Assembly: GCA_946886065.1 (NCBI GenBank)
Contig: CAMPHU010000154.1
Location: forward strand, 1 to 11,099
Origin: an uncultured Massilia sp.
Lineage (GTDB): Bacteria; Pseudomonadota; Gammaproteobacteria; Burkholderiales; Burkholderiaceae
Length of the DNA: 11,099 bases
Direction: 5' to 3'
The position numbers and the translations under genes were made by a program. Positions 1-6,198 of the stretch are shown in pieces. A model generated the notes under the pieces. The model was given only the letters and a program-made list of their open reading frames with translations, made no database searches and was not told the origin of the DNA. Each line of letters starts with the position of its first letter. Positions within the stretch are counted from its first letter, which is position 1.

Positions 1-55
1 CCCCCACCAACACCGTCTAATTCGTCGGCAGCCGTCAGATGTGTATAAGAGACAG
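1..55 (+). other. Illumina Nextera adapter remnant (non-genomic)
   Basis: Bases 37-55 are exactly the 19-bp Tn5 mosaic end used in Nextera libraries. Bases 22-36 are the Read-1 adapter TCGTCGGCAGCGTC with one extra C (32/33). Bases 14-21 read CGTCTAAT, which from memory is the Nextera i5 index S510, and ACAC at 10-13 matches the end of the P5 oligo; bases 1-9 look like degraded P5 sequence. Order and spacing are those of a sequencing adapter, so this is an untrimmed read end at a contig edge and not a transposon end. Real sequence starts at base 56. Confidence 0.97.
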
Positions 56-133
56 CTCTACGACTACGCGTTCTGGATGATCGCCGGCGTGGCGGTGGGC
101 CTTGTGTACTTCTTCCCGTTCTGGCGCGGTTAA
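56..133 (+). CDS. nuoL: NADH-quinone oxidoreductase subunit L, C-terminal end (partial)
   Basis: Only the last 25 codons are present, joined directly to adapter sequence on the left, so the 5' part of the gene is missing from the assembly. The residues are strongly hydrophobic (LYDYAFWMIAGVAVGLVYFF, then PFWRG and a TAA stop), as expected for the last transmembrane helix of the NuoL antiporter-like subunit of complex I. The assignment rests mostly on position: nuoL precedes nuoM in standard nuo operons, and nuoM starts 21 bp downstream. NuoL is the distal proton-pumping subunit of the membrane arm. The fragment alone is too short for independent proof of family. Confidence 0.82.
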   Translation, partial: LYDYAFWMIAGVAVGLVYFFPFWRG

Positions 134-154
134 TCAGAGGCAGAGAAAACAAAA

Positions 155-1654
155 ATGATGCAGTCAACGATTTCTACATTTCCACCGTACCTGAGCCTCG
201 CGATCTGGCTTCCGGTCCTGTTCGGCCTGATCGTGCTGGCGGTCGGCCGCGACAAGAATGCCGGCCTGACCCGCATGCTGTCGCTGGTCGGCGCCGTGGT
301 CAGCTTCCTGCCGACCCTGCCGCTGATCGCCAACTTCGACAATGCCGCCCACGGCATGCAGTTCTATGAAGCAGCCAGCTGGATCGAACGCTTCAACGTG
401 TTCTACAAGCTGGGCGTGGACGGCCTGTCGCTGTGGTTCGTCCCGCTGACCGCCTTCATCACCATCATCGTGGTGCTGGCGGCATGGCAGGTGATCGAGG
501 AACGCGTGGCCCAGTACATGGGTTCCTTCCTGATCCTGTCGGGCCTGATGATCGGCGTGTTCTGCGCCATGGACGGCCTGCTGTTCTACTTCTTCTTCGA
601 AGCCACCCTGATCCCGATGTACATCATCATCGGCGTGTTCGGCGGCCCGAATCGTGTGTACGCGGCATTCAAGTTCTTCCTGTACACCTTCTTCGGCTCG
701 CTGCTGACCCTGGTCGCGATCGTCTACCTGTACAACATGTCGGGTAGCTTCGACATCCTCGAATGGCACCGCCTGCCGCTGACGATGAAGGAGCAGGTCC
801 TGATCTTCATCGCCTTCTTCATGGCCTTCGCCGTGAAGGTGCCGATGTGGCCGGTGCACACCTGGCTGCCGGATGCCCACGTGGAAGCGCCGACCGGCGG
901 TTCCGTGGTGCTGGCCGCGATCATGCTGAAGCTGGGCGCCTATGGCTTCCTGCGCTTCTCCCTGCCGATCACCCCGGACGCCTCGCACTACCTGGCCCCG
1001 GTCGTCATCGTGCTGTCCCTGATCGCCGTGATCTACATCGGCCTGGTGGCCCTGGTCCAGAAGGACATGAAGAAACTGGTGGCGTACTCGTCGATCGCCC
1101 ACATGGGCTTCGTCACCCTGGGCTTCTTCATGTTCAACGACCTGGGCGTGCAGGGCGGCCTGATGCAGTCGATCTCGCACGGCTTCGTGTCGGGCGCGAT
1201 GTTCCTCTGCATCGGCGTGCTCTACGACCGCGTCCACTCGCGTGAAATCGCCGACTACGGCGGCGTGGTCAACACGATGCCGAAGTTCGCGGCCTTCGCC
1301 GTGCTGTTCTCGATGGCCAACGCCGGCCTGCCGGCCACCTCCGGCTTCATCGGCGAATTCATGGTCATCCTGGGCGCCGTCGAGTTCAACTTCTGGACCG
1401 GCCTGCTGGCTGGCACCGCCCTGATCCTGGGCGCAGCCTACTCGCTGTGGATGGTCAAGCGCGTCGTGTTCGGCGCCATCGTGCACAAGCACGTGGCCGA
1501 GCTGACCGACCTGAACGGCCGCGAGTTCGCCATCCTGGGCGTCCTGGCCATCGCCACCCTGTGGATGGGCCTGTATCCGGCGCCGATCGCCGAAACCCTG
1601 CAGACTTCGGTCGCCGACCTGCTGCAGCACGTTGCAGTCAGCAAGCTGCCCTAA
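155..1654 (+). CDS. nuoM: NADH-quinone oxidoreductase subunit M
   Basis: A complete 499-residue inner-membrane protein of usual NuoM length, with about 14 hydrophobic segments. It is one of the three antiporter-like subunits that pump protons in respiratory complex I. The residues of the proton channel known in E. coli NuoM are visible at matching places: E149 in FFFEATLIPMY, K228 in FAVKVPMWPVHTWLPDAHVE, K259 in IMLKLGAYG, H342 in SHGFVSGAMF and E401 in GFIGEF. Two ATG codons stand in tandem (155 and 158); the first is chosen, with AGAG at 142-145 as a modest ribosome binding site. It lies 21 bp after nuoL and 7 bp before nuoN, so it is co-transcribed in the nuo operon. Confidence 0.98.
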   Translation: MMQSTISTFPPYLSLAIWLPVLFGLIVLAVGRDKNAGLTRMLSLVGAVVSFLPTLPLIANFDNAAHGMQFYEAASWIERFNVFYKLGVDGLSLWFVPLTAFITIIVVLAAWQVIEERVAQYMGSFLILSGLMIGVFCAMDGLLFYFFFEATLIPMYIIIGVFGGPNRVYAAFKFFLYTFFGSLLTLVAIVYLYNMSGSFDILEWHRLPLTMKEQVLIFIAFFMAFAVKVPMWPVHTWLPDAHVEAPTGGSVVLAAIMLKLGAYGFLRFSLPITPDASHYLAPVVIVLSLIAVIYIGLVALVQKDMKKLVAYSSIAHMGFVTLGFFMFNDLGVQGGLMQSISHGFVSGAMFLCIGVLYDRVHSREIADYGGVVNTMPKFAAFAVLFSMANAGLPATSGFIGEFMVILGAVEFNFWTGLLAGTALILGAAYSLWMVKRVVFGAIVHKHVAELTDLNGREFAILGVLAIATLWMGLYPAPIAETLQTSVADLLQHVAVSKLP

Positions 1655-1661
1655 TTAAGCC

Positions 1662-3179
1662 ATGAACGAAATGACTACGACTTTGCAAGCGGCGACCGAC
1701 GTCAACCTGGCGCCGGTCTATGCTGAAATCTTCCTGCTGATCGCGGCTTCCGCGATCCTGCTGATCGACATGTTCCTGAAGGAGGGCAAGCGCACCCTGA
1801 CCTACGCGCTGACCCTCCTGACCATCGCCGGCTGCGGCGTGCTGACCATGGCCGACTTCAACAGCGGCGCGACCGTGTACACCTTCAATGGCATGTACGT
1901 GGCCGACCCGATGTCGAACCTGCTCAAGCTGTTCACCTACCTGGCCACCGCCATGACCCTGGTGTATTCGCGCCAGTACGCCGGCGACCGGAGCATGATG
2001 TCGGGTAACCTGGGCGGCGAGTTCTACGTGCTCGCGCTGTTCTCGATGCTGGGCCAGATGATCATGATCTCGGGTAACAGCATGCTGTCCCTGTACCTGG
2101 GCCTGGAACTGATGTCGCTGTCGCTGTACGCGCTCGTGGCCCTGCGCCGCGACCACGCCGTCTCGACCGAAGCCGCGATGAAGTACTTCATCCTGGGCGC
2201 GCTGGCCTCGGGCTTCCTGCTGTACGGCATCTCGATGATCTACGGCGCCACCGGCTCGCTGGACATCACCACTATCGGCCAGGTGACCGCCAACGCCGAA
2301 GCGGGCAACCGCACCATCCTGGTGTTCGGCCTGGTGTTCCTGGTGGCCGGCCTGGCCTTCAAGCTGGGCGTGGTGCCTTTCCACATGTGGGTACCGGACG
2401 TCTACCAGGGCTCGCCGACCGCGGTGACCCTGCTGCTGGGCGGCGCACCGAAGCTGGCGACCTTCGCCATGGTGATCCGCGTCCTGGTGGAAGCACTGCC
2501 GTCGGTCGCCTTCGACTGGCAGCAGATGCTGATGGTCCTGGCCGTGCTGTCCCTGGCCTTCGGCAACATCACCGCGATCGCGCAGACCAACATCAAGCGC
2601 ATGCTGGCCTACTCGACCATCGCGCAGATGGGCTTCGTGATGCTCGCCATGGTGGTGGGCGTGGTCGACGGCAATACCGAGAACGCCGCCAGCGCCTACA
2701 GCGCCGCGATGTACTACGCCATCACCTACGTCCTGACCACGGTCGGCAGCTTCGGCCTGATCATGATGCTGGCGCGCGCCGGCCACGAAGCCGAGCACAT
2801 CGTCGACTTCAAGGGCCTGGGCAAGCGCAGCCCGTGGTTCGCGATCGTCATGACCATCATGATGTTCTCGCTGGCGGGCGTGCCGCCGATGGTGGGCTTC
2901 ATGGCCAAGTGGGCCGTGCTGCAGGCCGTCGCCAACGCCGGCATGGTGTGGCTGGCCGTCGTGGCGGTGATGTTCTCGCTGATCGGCGCCTACTACTACC
3001 TGCGCATCGTCAAGACCATCTGGTTCGACGACGCGGTGGACACCAACGCGATCCACACCCCGGCCGACATGCGCGCCGTGATGTCGCTCAACGGCATCGC
3101 CGTCGTGGCGCTGGGTATCGTTCCGGGCTGGCTGCTGGCGGTGTGCTACACCACCATGCAGGCAACCCTCGCAAAATAA
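1662..3179 (+). CDS. nuoN: NADH-quinone oxidoreductase subunit N
   Basis: A complete 505-residue polytopic membrane protein, the third antiporter-like subunit of complex I and the one closest to the quinone arm. Expected ionisable residues are present: E149 in LGLELMSLSLYALVA, K234 in LAFKLGVVPFHMWVPDVYQG, K264 in GAPKLATF, and K416 in GFMAKWAVL. A lysine at this last site, where NuoM has glutamate, is the known NuoN signature. The ATG at 1662 follows the nuoM stop by 7 bp and has no good Shine-Dalgarno sequence (TAATTAAGCC just before it), which suggests translational coupling to nuoM; a second in-frame ATG lies at 1671. No truncation or frameshift is seen. Confidence 0.98.
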   Translation: MNEMTTTLQAATDVNLAPVYAEIFLLIAASAILLIDMFLKEGKRTLTYALTLLTIAGCGVLTMADFNSGATVYTFNGMYVADPMSNLLKLFTYLATAMTLVYSRQYAGDRSMMSGNLGGEFYVLALFSMLGQMIMISGNSMLSLYLGLELMSLSLYALVALRRDHAVSTEAAMKYFILGALASGFLLYGISMIYGATGSLDITTIGQVTANAEAGNRTILVFGLVFLVAGLAFKLGVVPFHMWVPDVYQGSPTAVTLLLGGAPKLATFAMVIRVLVEALPSVAFDWQQMLMVLAVLSLAFGNITAIAQTNIKRMLAYSTIAQMGFVMLAMVVGVVDGNTENAASAYSAAMYYAITYVLTTVGSFGLIMMLARAGHEAEHIVDFKGLGKRSPWFAIVMTIMMFSLAGVPPMVGFMAKWAVLQAVANAGMVWLAVVAVMFSLIGAYYYLRIVKTIWFDDAVDTNAIHTPADMRAVMSLNGIAVVALGIVPGWLLAVCYTTMQATLAK

Positions 3180-3183
3180 GCTG

Positions 3184-3507
3184 GTGGACGTTTCACTGGC
3201 TGTCTGGCTGGTGGTCGCCCTGTCCGTGGCGGCCGCCAACCTGCCTTTCCTCACCGAGCGGCTGTTCGGTCTCATTCCCCTGGGGCCCGCCGCCGGTGGC
3301 GAAGCGCGCACGAAGCGCTTCCCGCTGCGCCTGTTGGAGTTAATTGTTTTATACTTCCTTGTCGGCGCGCTAGCCCGGCTGCTGGAATCCCGGATCGGCG
3401 GCGTATTTACGCAGAAGTGGGAGTTCTACGCGGTCACGGCCTGCCTCTTCCTCGTGCTGGCGTTTCCCGGATTTGTCTGGCGTTATCTGCGCAAGCATCG
3501 CGTTTGA
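3184..3507 (+). CDS. DUF2818 family small membrane protein
   Basis: A 107-residue protein with three likely membrane helices (about residues 4-22, 48-66 and 80-99) and a basic C-terminus (WRYLRKHRV). From memory it matches the DUF2818 family, which sits directly after nuoN in many Betaproteobacteria; its biochemical role is not known. The start is a GTG at 3184, four bases after the nuoN stop and without an obvious ribosome binding site, so translation is probably coupled to nuoN. The terminator begins at its stop codon, placing it as the last gene of the nuo operon and suggesting, by context only, a role with complex I. Codons around 3334-3361 (TTG, TTA, ATT, GTT, TTA, CTT) are AT-rich and unlike the rest of the window. 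Confidence 0.88.
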   Translation: MDVSLAVWLVVALSVAAANLPFLTERLFGLIPLGPAAGGEARTKRFPLRLLELIVLYFLVGALARLLESRIGGVFTQKWEFYAVTACLFLVLAFPGFVWRYLRKHRV

Positions 3508-3528
3508 ACGGCCTGCGGGCCGTTTTTT
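3507..3528 (+). terminator. Intrinsic terminator of the nuo operon
   Basis: A perfect 7-bp stem, AACGGCC (3507-3513) with GGCCGTT (3518-3524), has a TGCG loop and runs into six T residues (3523-3528). It starts on the last base of the DUF2818 stop codon. This is the clearest Rho-independent terminator in the window and separates the nuo operon from the Nudix-isp operon. Confidence 0.93.
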
Positions 3529-3574
3529 CGTATAGGGGGACGCGCCGCGTATTGTTCCCACTACTGGAGTCCGC

Positions 3575-4132
3575 ATGTCCGTGGAATTGAAAGAAACCCG
3601 CCTCGACGGCGGCGTCGTCTACGATGGTCCCTTCCTGAAGGTCGAACGCGACCGCATCCGCCTGCCCGACGGCTCGACCAGCCACCGCGAATTCATCCGC
3701 CACCCCGGCGCCGTGGTGATCCTGCCGCTGCTGCCCGACGGCCGCGTGCTGCTGGAGCGCCAGTTCCGCTATCCGAACGCCCAGGTCTTCATCGAGTTCC
3801 CGGCCGGGAAGATCGATCCGGGCGAAGACCACCTGGACTGCGCCAAGCGCGAGCTCGAAGAAGAAACCGGCTACACCGCCGCCACGTGGCGCTTCGTGTG
3901 CACCATCCACAACGCGATCGCCTACTCGGACGAGCACCTGGAACTCTTCCTTGCCGAAGACCTCACCGCGGGCGAGCAGAAGCTGGACGACGGCGAATTC
4001 CTCGAGACCTTCGCGGTCACCGTGCCCGAACTGCTGGGCATGGTCCAGCGCGGCGAGATCACCGACGTCAAGACCATCATCGGCGCCTTCTGGCTCGAAA
4101 AGATCCTCTCGGGCAGCTGGACGCCCGCCTGA
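3575..4132 (+). CDS. Nudix hydrolase, ADP-ribose pyrophosphatase type
   Basis: A 185-residue cytoplasmic enzyme with a complete Nudix box at residues 78-100: G78, E84, RE at 92-93, EE at 96-97, G99, Y100, fitting Gx5Ex7REUxEExGU. The preceding EFPAGKIDPGE (74-84) is typical of ADP-ribose pyrophosphatases such as E. coli NudF, which split ADP-ribose to AMP and ribose 5-phosphate with Mg2+ bound by the Nudix-box glutamates. The N-terminal half (residues 1-60) forms the strand-rich domain seen in dimeric ADPRases. The ATG at 3575 has GGAG at 3566-3569. It is the first gene of the unit with the HExxH protein, ispD and ispF. No clear promoter could be found in the 46 bp after the nuo terminator. 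Substrate is inferred from family only. Confidence 0.93.
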   Translation: MSVELKETRLDGGVVYDGPFLKVERDRIRLPDGSTSHREFIRHPGAVVILPLLPDGRVLLERQFRYPNAQVFIEFPAGKIDPGEDHLDCAKRELEEETGYTAATWRFVCTIHNAIAYSDEHLELFLAEDLTAGEQKLDDGEFLETFAVTVPELLGMVQRGEITDVKTIIGAFWLEKILSGSWTPA

Positions 4133-4136
4133 GGCG

Positions 4137-4847
4137 ATGAGGCTGCTGCCTGCGCTATTGCTGTCGTGCTGGATTCCACACGCGGCGGCGCAGGCGCGCA
4201 CCGACCTGCAGGCGCGCTGCGAAGACACGCTGGGCAGCACGGTGTCGGTCCTGTCCAGCCGCCAGCAGGGCTACCGGCTCGACCACACCCGTTCCTACCA
4301 CGACCTGACGCGCATGAAGGGCAGCGCACGCAGGAACGCCTACGTCCTCGGCCTGACCCATACCGAGTCGCGCGTCAGCATCAAGGTCGAGGGCAAGATG
4401 CTGAGCGACCCGGCCTCCGGCTACGAATGCATCGCGCCGCGGGTCGAGGTGCTACTGTACTACCTGCCCATCGTGGTCTATGTGGGACGCGAGTTCCCGC
4501 CGGGTTCCTGCGCCTACCAGGAGGTGCTGGCGCATGAGATGCGCCACCTCAACACCTACCTCGACTATCTGCCCAAGGCCGAGGCCAGGGTGCGCGCGGC
4601 GCTGGCCCAGCGCTTCCAGGACAAGCCCCTCTACGCGCGGCTGGGCCAGGCGCAGGCGCTGCTCCAGCGCGAGCTCGATACCGGCTGGATGTCCTATATT
4701 AGAAGCGAGATGGCACGCGTCGAGACCTTGCAGGCCGCGATCGATTCGCCGCAGGAATACGCCCGCCTCGGCAAGGTTTGCGCAGGTGAGGTAGAGTCTC
4801 TGATCAGAATGACCAATAAGCACGCAAGACGAAGCAAGGCGCAATGA
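4137..4847 (+). CDS. Putative secreted HExxH metalloprotease-like protein
   Basis: A 236-residue protein of unknown function. Residues 1-20 look like a Sec signal peptide (R2, hydrophobic LLPALLLS, then PHAAAQA before RTD), with signal peptidase I cleavage likely near residue 18-20; C11 in LLSC is a weak lipoprotein alternative. The mature part holds one HExxH motif, HEMRH at 133-137, giving a possible zinc site (H133, H137) and catalytic glutamate (E134). It also has exactly four cysteines (C28, C98, C125, C215), which could form two disulfides in the periplasm. The ATG at 4137 is four bases after the Nudix stop, with GAGG at 4131-4134 closer than usual, and its last four bases overlap ispD as ATGA. 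It recalls DUF922-type secreted Zn proteases in layout, but I cannot confirm membership; activity is inference. Confidence 0.85.
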   Translation: MRLLPALLLSCWIPHAAAQARTDLQARCEDTLGSTVSVLSSRQQGYRLDHTRSYHDLTRMKGSARRNAYVLGLTHTESRVSIKVEGKMLSDPASGYECIAPRVEVLLYYLPIVVYVGREFPPGSCAYQEVLAHEMRHLNTYLDYLPKAEARVRAALAQRFQDKPLYARLGQAQALLQRELDTGWMSYIRSEMARVETLQAAIDSPQEYARLGKVCAGEVESLIRMTNKHARRSKAQ

Positions 4848-5554
4848 CAAACACAGCAATTCCGAAGTACGTGGCATTGATTCCGGCAGCCGGGGTCGGC
4901 GCGCGCATGGCCGCGGGCAGTCCCAAGCAGTACCTGCCGATCAACGGCAAGCCCATGCTGCGCCACACGCTCGAGGCTTTCCTCTCGAGCCCCCTGATCG
5001 CCCACACCTACGTGGTGGTCAGCGCCGATGACGCCTATATCGACGCCATCCTGCCGGAGCAGGGCGTCACGGTGCTGCGCTGCGGCGGCGCCACGCGCAT
5101 GGAGTCGATCCGCAACGGCCTGCACCAGCTGAGCACGACCCTCACCGAACACGACTGGGTGCTGGTGCACGACGCCGCGCGGCCCGGCCTGAATGCGGAA
5201 CTGATCGCGCGCCTGATCCAGGAAACCGGCGAGCACCCGGTGGGCGGCCTGCTGGCGCTGCCGGTGGTCGACACCGTCAAGCGCAGCGTGGCCGACGAGG
5301 TGAGCACCGTGCCGCGCGACAGCCTGTGGCTGGCCCAGACCCCGCAGATGTTCCGCCACCGCCTGCTGCTGCGGGCGCTCGAGGCGGCCACGGATCCGAA
5401 TGCGATTACCGATGACGCCAGTGCGGTTGAAGCGCTCGGACTGGCCCCCAAGTTAGTGGAAGGCCATCCCTGCAACCTGAAGGTGACGCTGCCGGCCGAC
5501 ATCCGGATCGCCGAGATGTACCTGGCTGCGTCCCGACCGACTGAGAACAACTGA
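4844..5554 (+). CDS. ispD: 2-C-methyl-D-erythritol 4-phosphate cytidylyltransferase
   Basis: A 236-residue cytoplasmic enzyme of normal length for IspD, which joins CTP and MEP to give CDP-ME, the third step of the MEP isoprenoid pathway. Family landmarks are all present: nucleotide loop PAAGVGARM at 14-22 with R21 and K28 (matching E. coli R20 and K27), VHDAARP at 108-114 with D110, TPQMF at 166-170, TDDA at 189-192 and NLKVTLPAD at 211-219 with K213. The ATG at 4844 overlaps the stop of the HExxH gene by four bases (ATGA), with AAGG at 4836-4839 as ribosome binding site. ispF follows after 7 bp, so the two pathway steps are co-expressed. The sequence looks fully functional. Confidence 0.98.
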   Translation: MTNTAIPKYVALIPAAGVGARMAAGSPKQYLPINGKPMLRHTLEAFLSSPLIAHTYVVVSADDAYIDAILPEQGVTVLRCGGATRMESIRNGLHQLSTTLTEHDWVLVHDAARPGLNAELIARLIQETGEHPVGGLLALPVVDTVKRSVADEVSTVPRDSLWLAQTPQMFRHRLLLRALEAATDPNAITDDASAVEALGLAPKLVEGHPCNLKVTLPADIRIAEMYLAASRPTENN

Positions 5555-5561
5555 CAACGAT

Positions 5562-6071
5562 ATGACTCTCGCATCCTACAATCCCACTCCGCCGTTCCGC
5601 ATCGGAACCGGCTACGACTGCCACGCACTGGTCGAGGGGCGCAAGCTCATCGTCGGCGGCGTGACGATTCCCCACCGCCTGGGCCTGCTCGGCCATTCGG
5701 ACGCCGACGTGCTGCTGCACGCCATTATCGACGCCATGCTGGGCGCGGCCGCGCTGGGCGACATCGGCAAGCACTTCCCGGACACCGACCCGATGTTCGC
5801 GGGCGCCGATTCGCGCACCCTGCTGCGCGAGGTGGCCCACCGGGTGCTGAATGCCGGCTACACCATCGGCAACATCGACGCGACCATCATCGCCCAGGCG
5901 CCCAAGATGGCGCCGCACATCCCGCAGATGGTGTCGCGCATCGCCGAGGATGTCGGCGTGTCGCCGCAGCAGGTGAACATCAAGGCCAAGACCAATGAAA
6001 AGCTGGGCTTCCTCGGGAGGGAAGAGGGCATGGCGGCGGAAGCGGTCGCCCTCCTGATCCGGGCAGAATAA
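5562..6071 (+). CDS. ispF: 2-C-methyl-D-erythritol 2,4-cyclodiphosphate synthase
   Basis: A 169-residue enzyme that cyclises CDP-ME 2-phosphate to ME-cyclodiphosphate with release of CMP, the fifth step of the MEP pathway; it works as a trimer. The zinc ligands D19, H21 (GYDCHAL) and H53 (VLLHAI) are present, as are HSDADV at 45-50 and the C-terminal block [16 protein letters not shown] at 141-156. Compared with E. coli IspF there are about 11 extra residues before the RIGTGYD strand; no later start is available, so the extension is probably real. The ribosome binding site is weak (CTGACAACGAT before ATG), suggesting coupling to ispD 7 bp upstream. It closes the operon; no intrinsic terminator follows. 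Confidence 0.98.
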   Translation: MTLASYNPTPPFRIGTGYDCHALVEGRKLIVGGVTIPHRLGLLGHSDADVLLHAIIDAMLGAAALGDIGKHFPDTDPMFAGADSRTLLREVAHRVLNAGYTIGNIDATIIAQAPKMAPHIPQMVSRIAEDVGVSPQQVNIKAKTNEKLGFLGREEGMAAEAVALLIRAE

Positions 6072-6078
6072 TGCTCGC

Positions 6079-6107
6079 CAGACAATTGGGTGTAACTGCA
6101 CTATAAT
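6079..6107 (+). promoter_or_regulatory. Candidate sigma-70 promoter of the MFS gene
   Basis: A perfect TATAAT -10 box (6102-6107) stands 17 bp after CAGACA (6079-6084), which matches four of six -35 bases including GACA. The surroundings are unusually AT-rich for this genome. A start near 6114 would give a leader of about 85 nt to the ATG at 6199. There is no extended -10 TG. Confidence 0.65.
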
Positions 6108-6112
6108 TGTCT
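6080..6112. repeat. Perfect 8-bp inverted repeat over the promoter (operator candidate)
   Basis: AGACAATT (6080-6087) and AATTGTCT (6105-6112) are exact reverse complements separated by 17 bp. The left arm covers most of the -35 hexamer and the right arm covers half of the -10 box and the bases after it. Such a placement fits a dimeric repressor or activator site. The protein that binds is unknown, and no regulator gene is adjacent. Confidence 0.55.
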
Positions 6113-6124
6113 TCCCCACGCGCC

Positions 6125-6180
6125 GGCGTGCGTTCCGGTCCGGGCAGGCAGCCCGGATGACGAACGCCCGCCCCGCGTTC
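6125..6180 (+). promoter_or_regulatory. Structured 5' leader with competing hairpins
   Basis: Between the predicted transcription start and the MFS ribosome binding site, the RNA can form a two-part stem: TCCGGGC (6139-6145) with GCCCGGA (6151-6157) around an AGGCA loop, and GCGTTC (6130-6135) with GAACGC (6162-6167), extended by GGCG/CGCC (6125-6128 with 6169-6172) across a mismatch. A second copy of GCGTTC at 6175-6180 can pair with the same GAACGC, making a rival 6-bp hairpin that ends 6 nt before the Shine-Dalgarno sequence. No T-run follows, so this is not an intrinsic terminator. It does not resemble a riboswitch class I know. Confidence 0.45.
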
Positions 6181-6198
6181 CGCGCCAAGGAGACAAGC

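Noticed and set aside
37..55. Tn5 / IS50 mosaic end as a mobile element
   Set aside because: It is joined to Nextera adapter and index sequence in library order, so it is a sequencing artefact.
164..3311. Two very long minus-strand open frames (488 and 557 codons) opposite nuoM and nuoN
   Set aside because: They are rich in His, Gln, Asp and Arg with no domains, as expected from the reverse strand of high-GC genes with G/C third positions; nuoM and nuoN are certain.
3350..3355. TATACT as the -10 box of a promoter for the Nudix operon
   Set aside because: No -35 match at 16-18 bp, and the strong terminator at 3507-3528 would stop the transcript first.
6086..6091. TTGGGT as the -35 box of the MFS promoter
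   Set aside because: It is only 10 bp from the TATAAT; CAGACA at 6079-6084 has the right 17-bp spacing.
6157..6198. Earlier in-frame ATG start for the MFS protein
   Set aside because: It is buried at the end of a GC-rich stem without a ribosome binding site; the ATG at 6199 has AAGGAGA.
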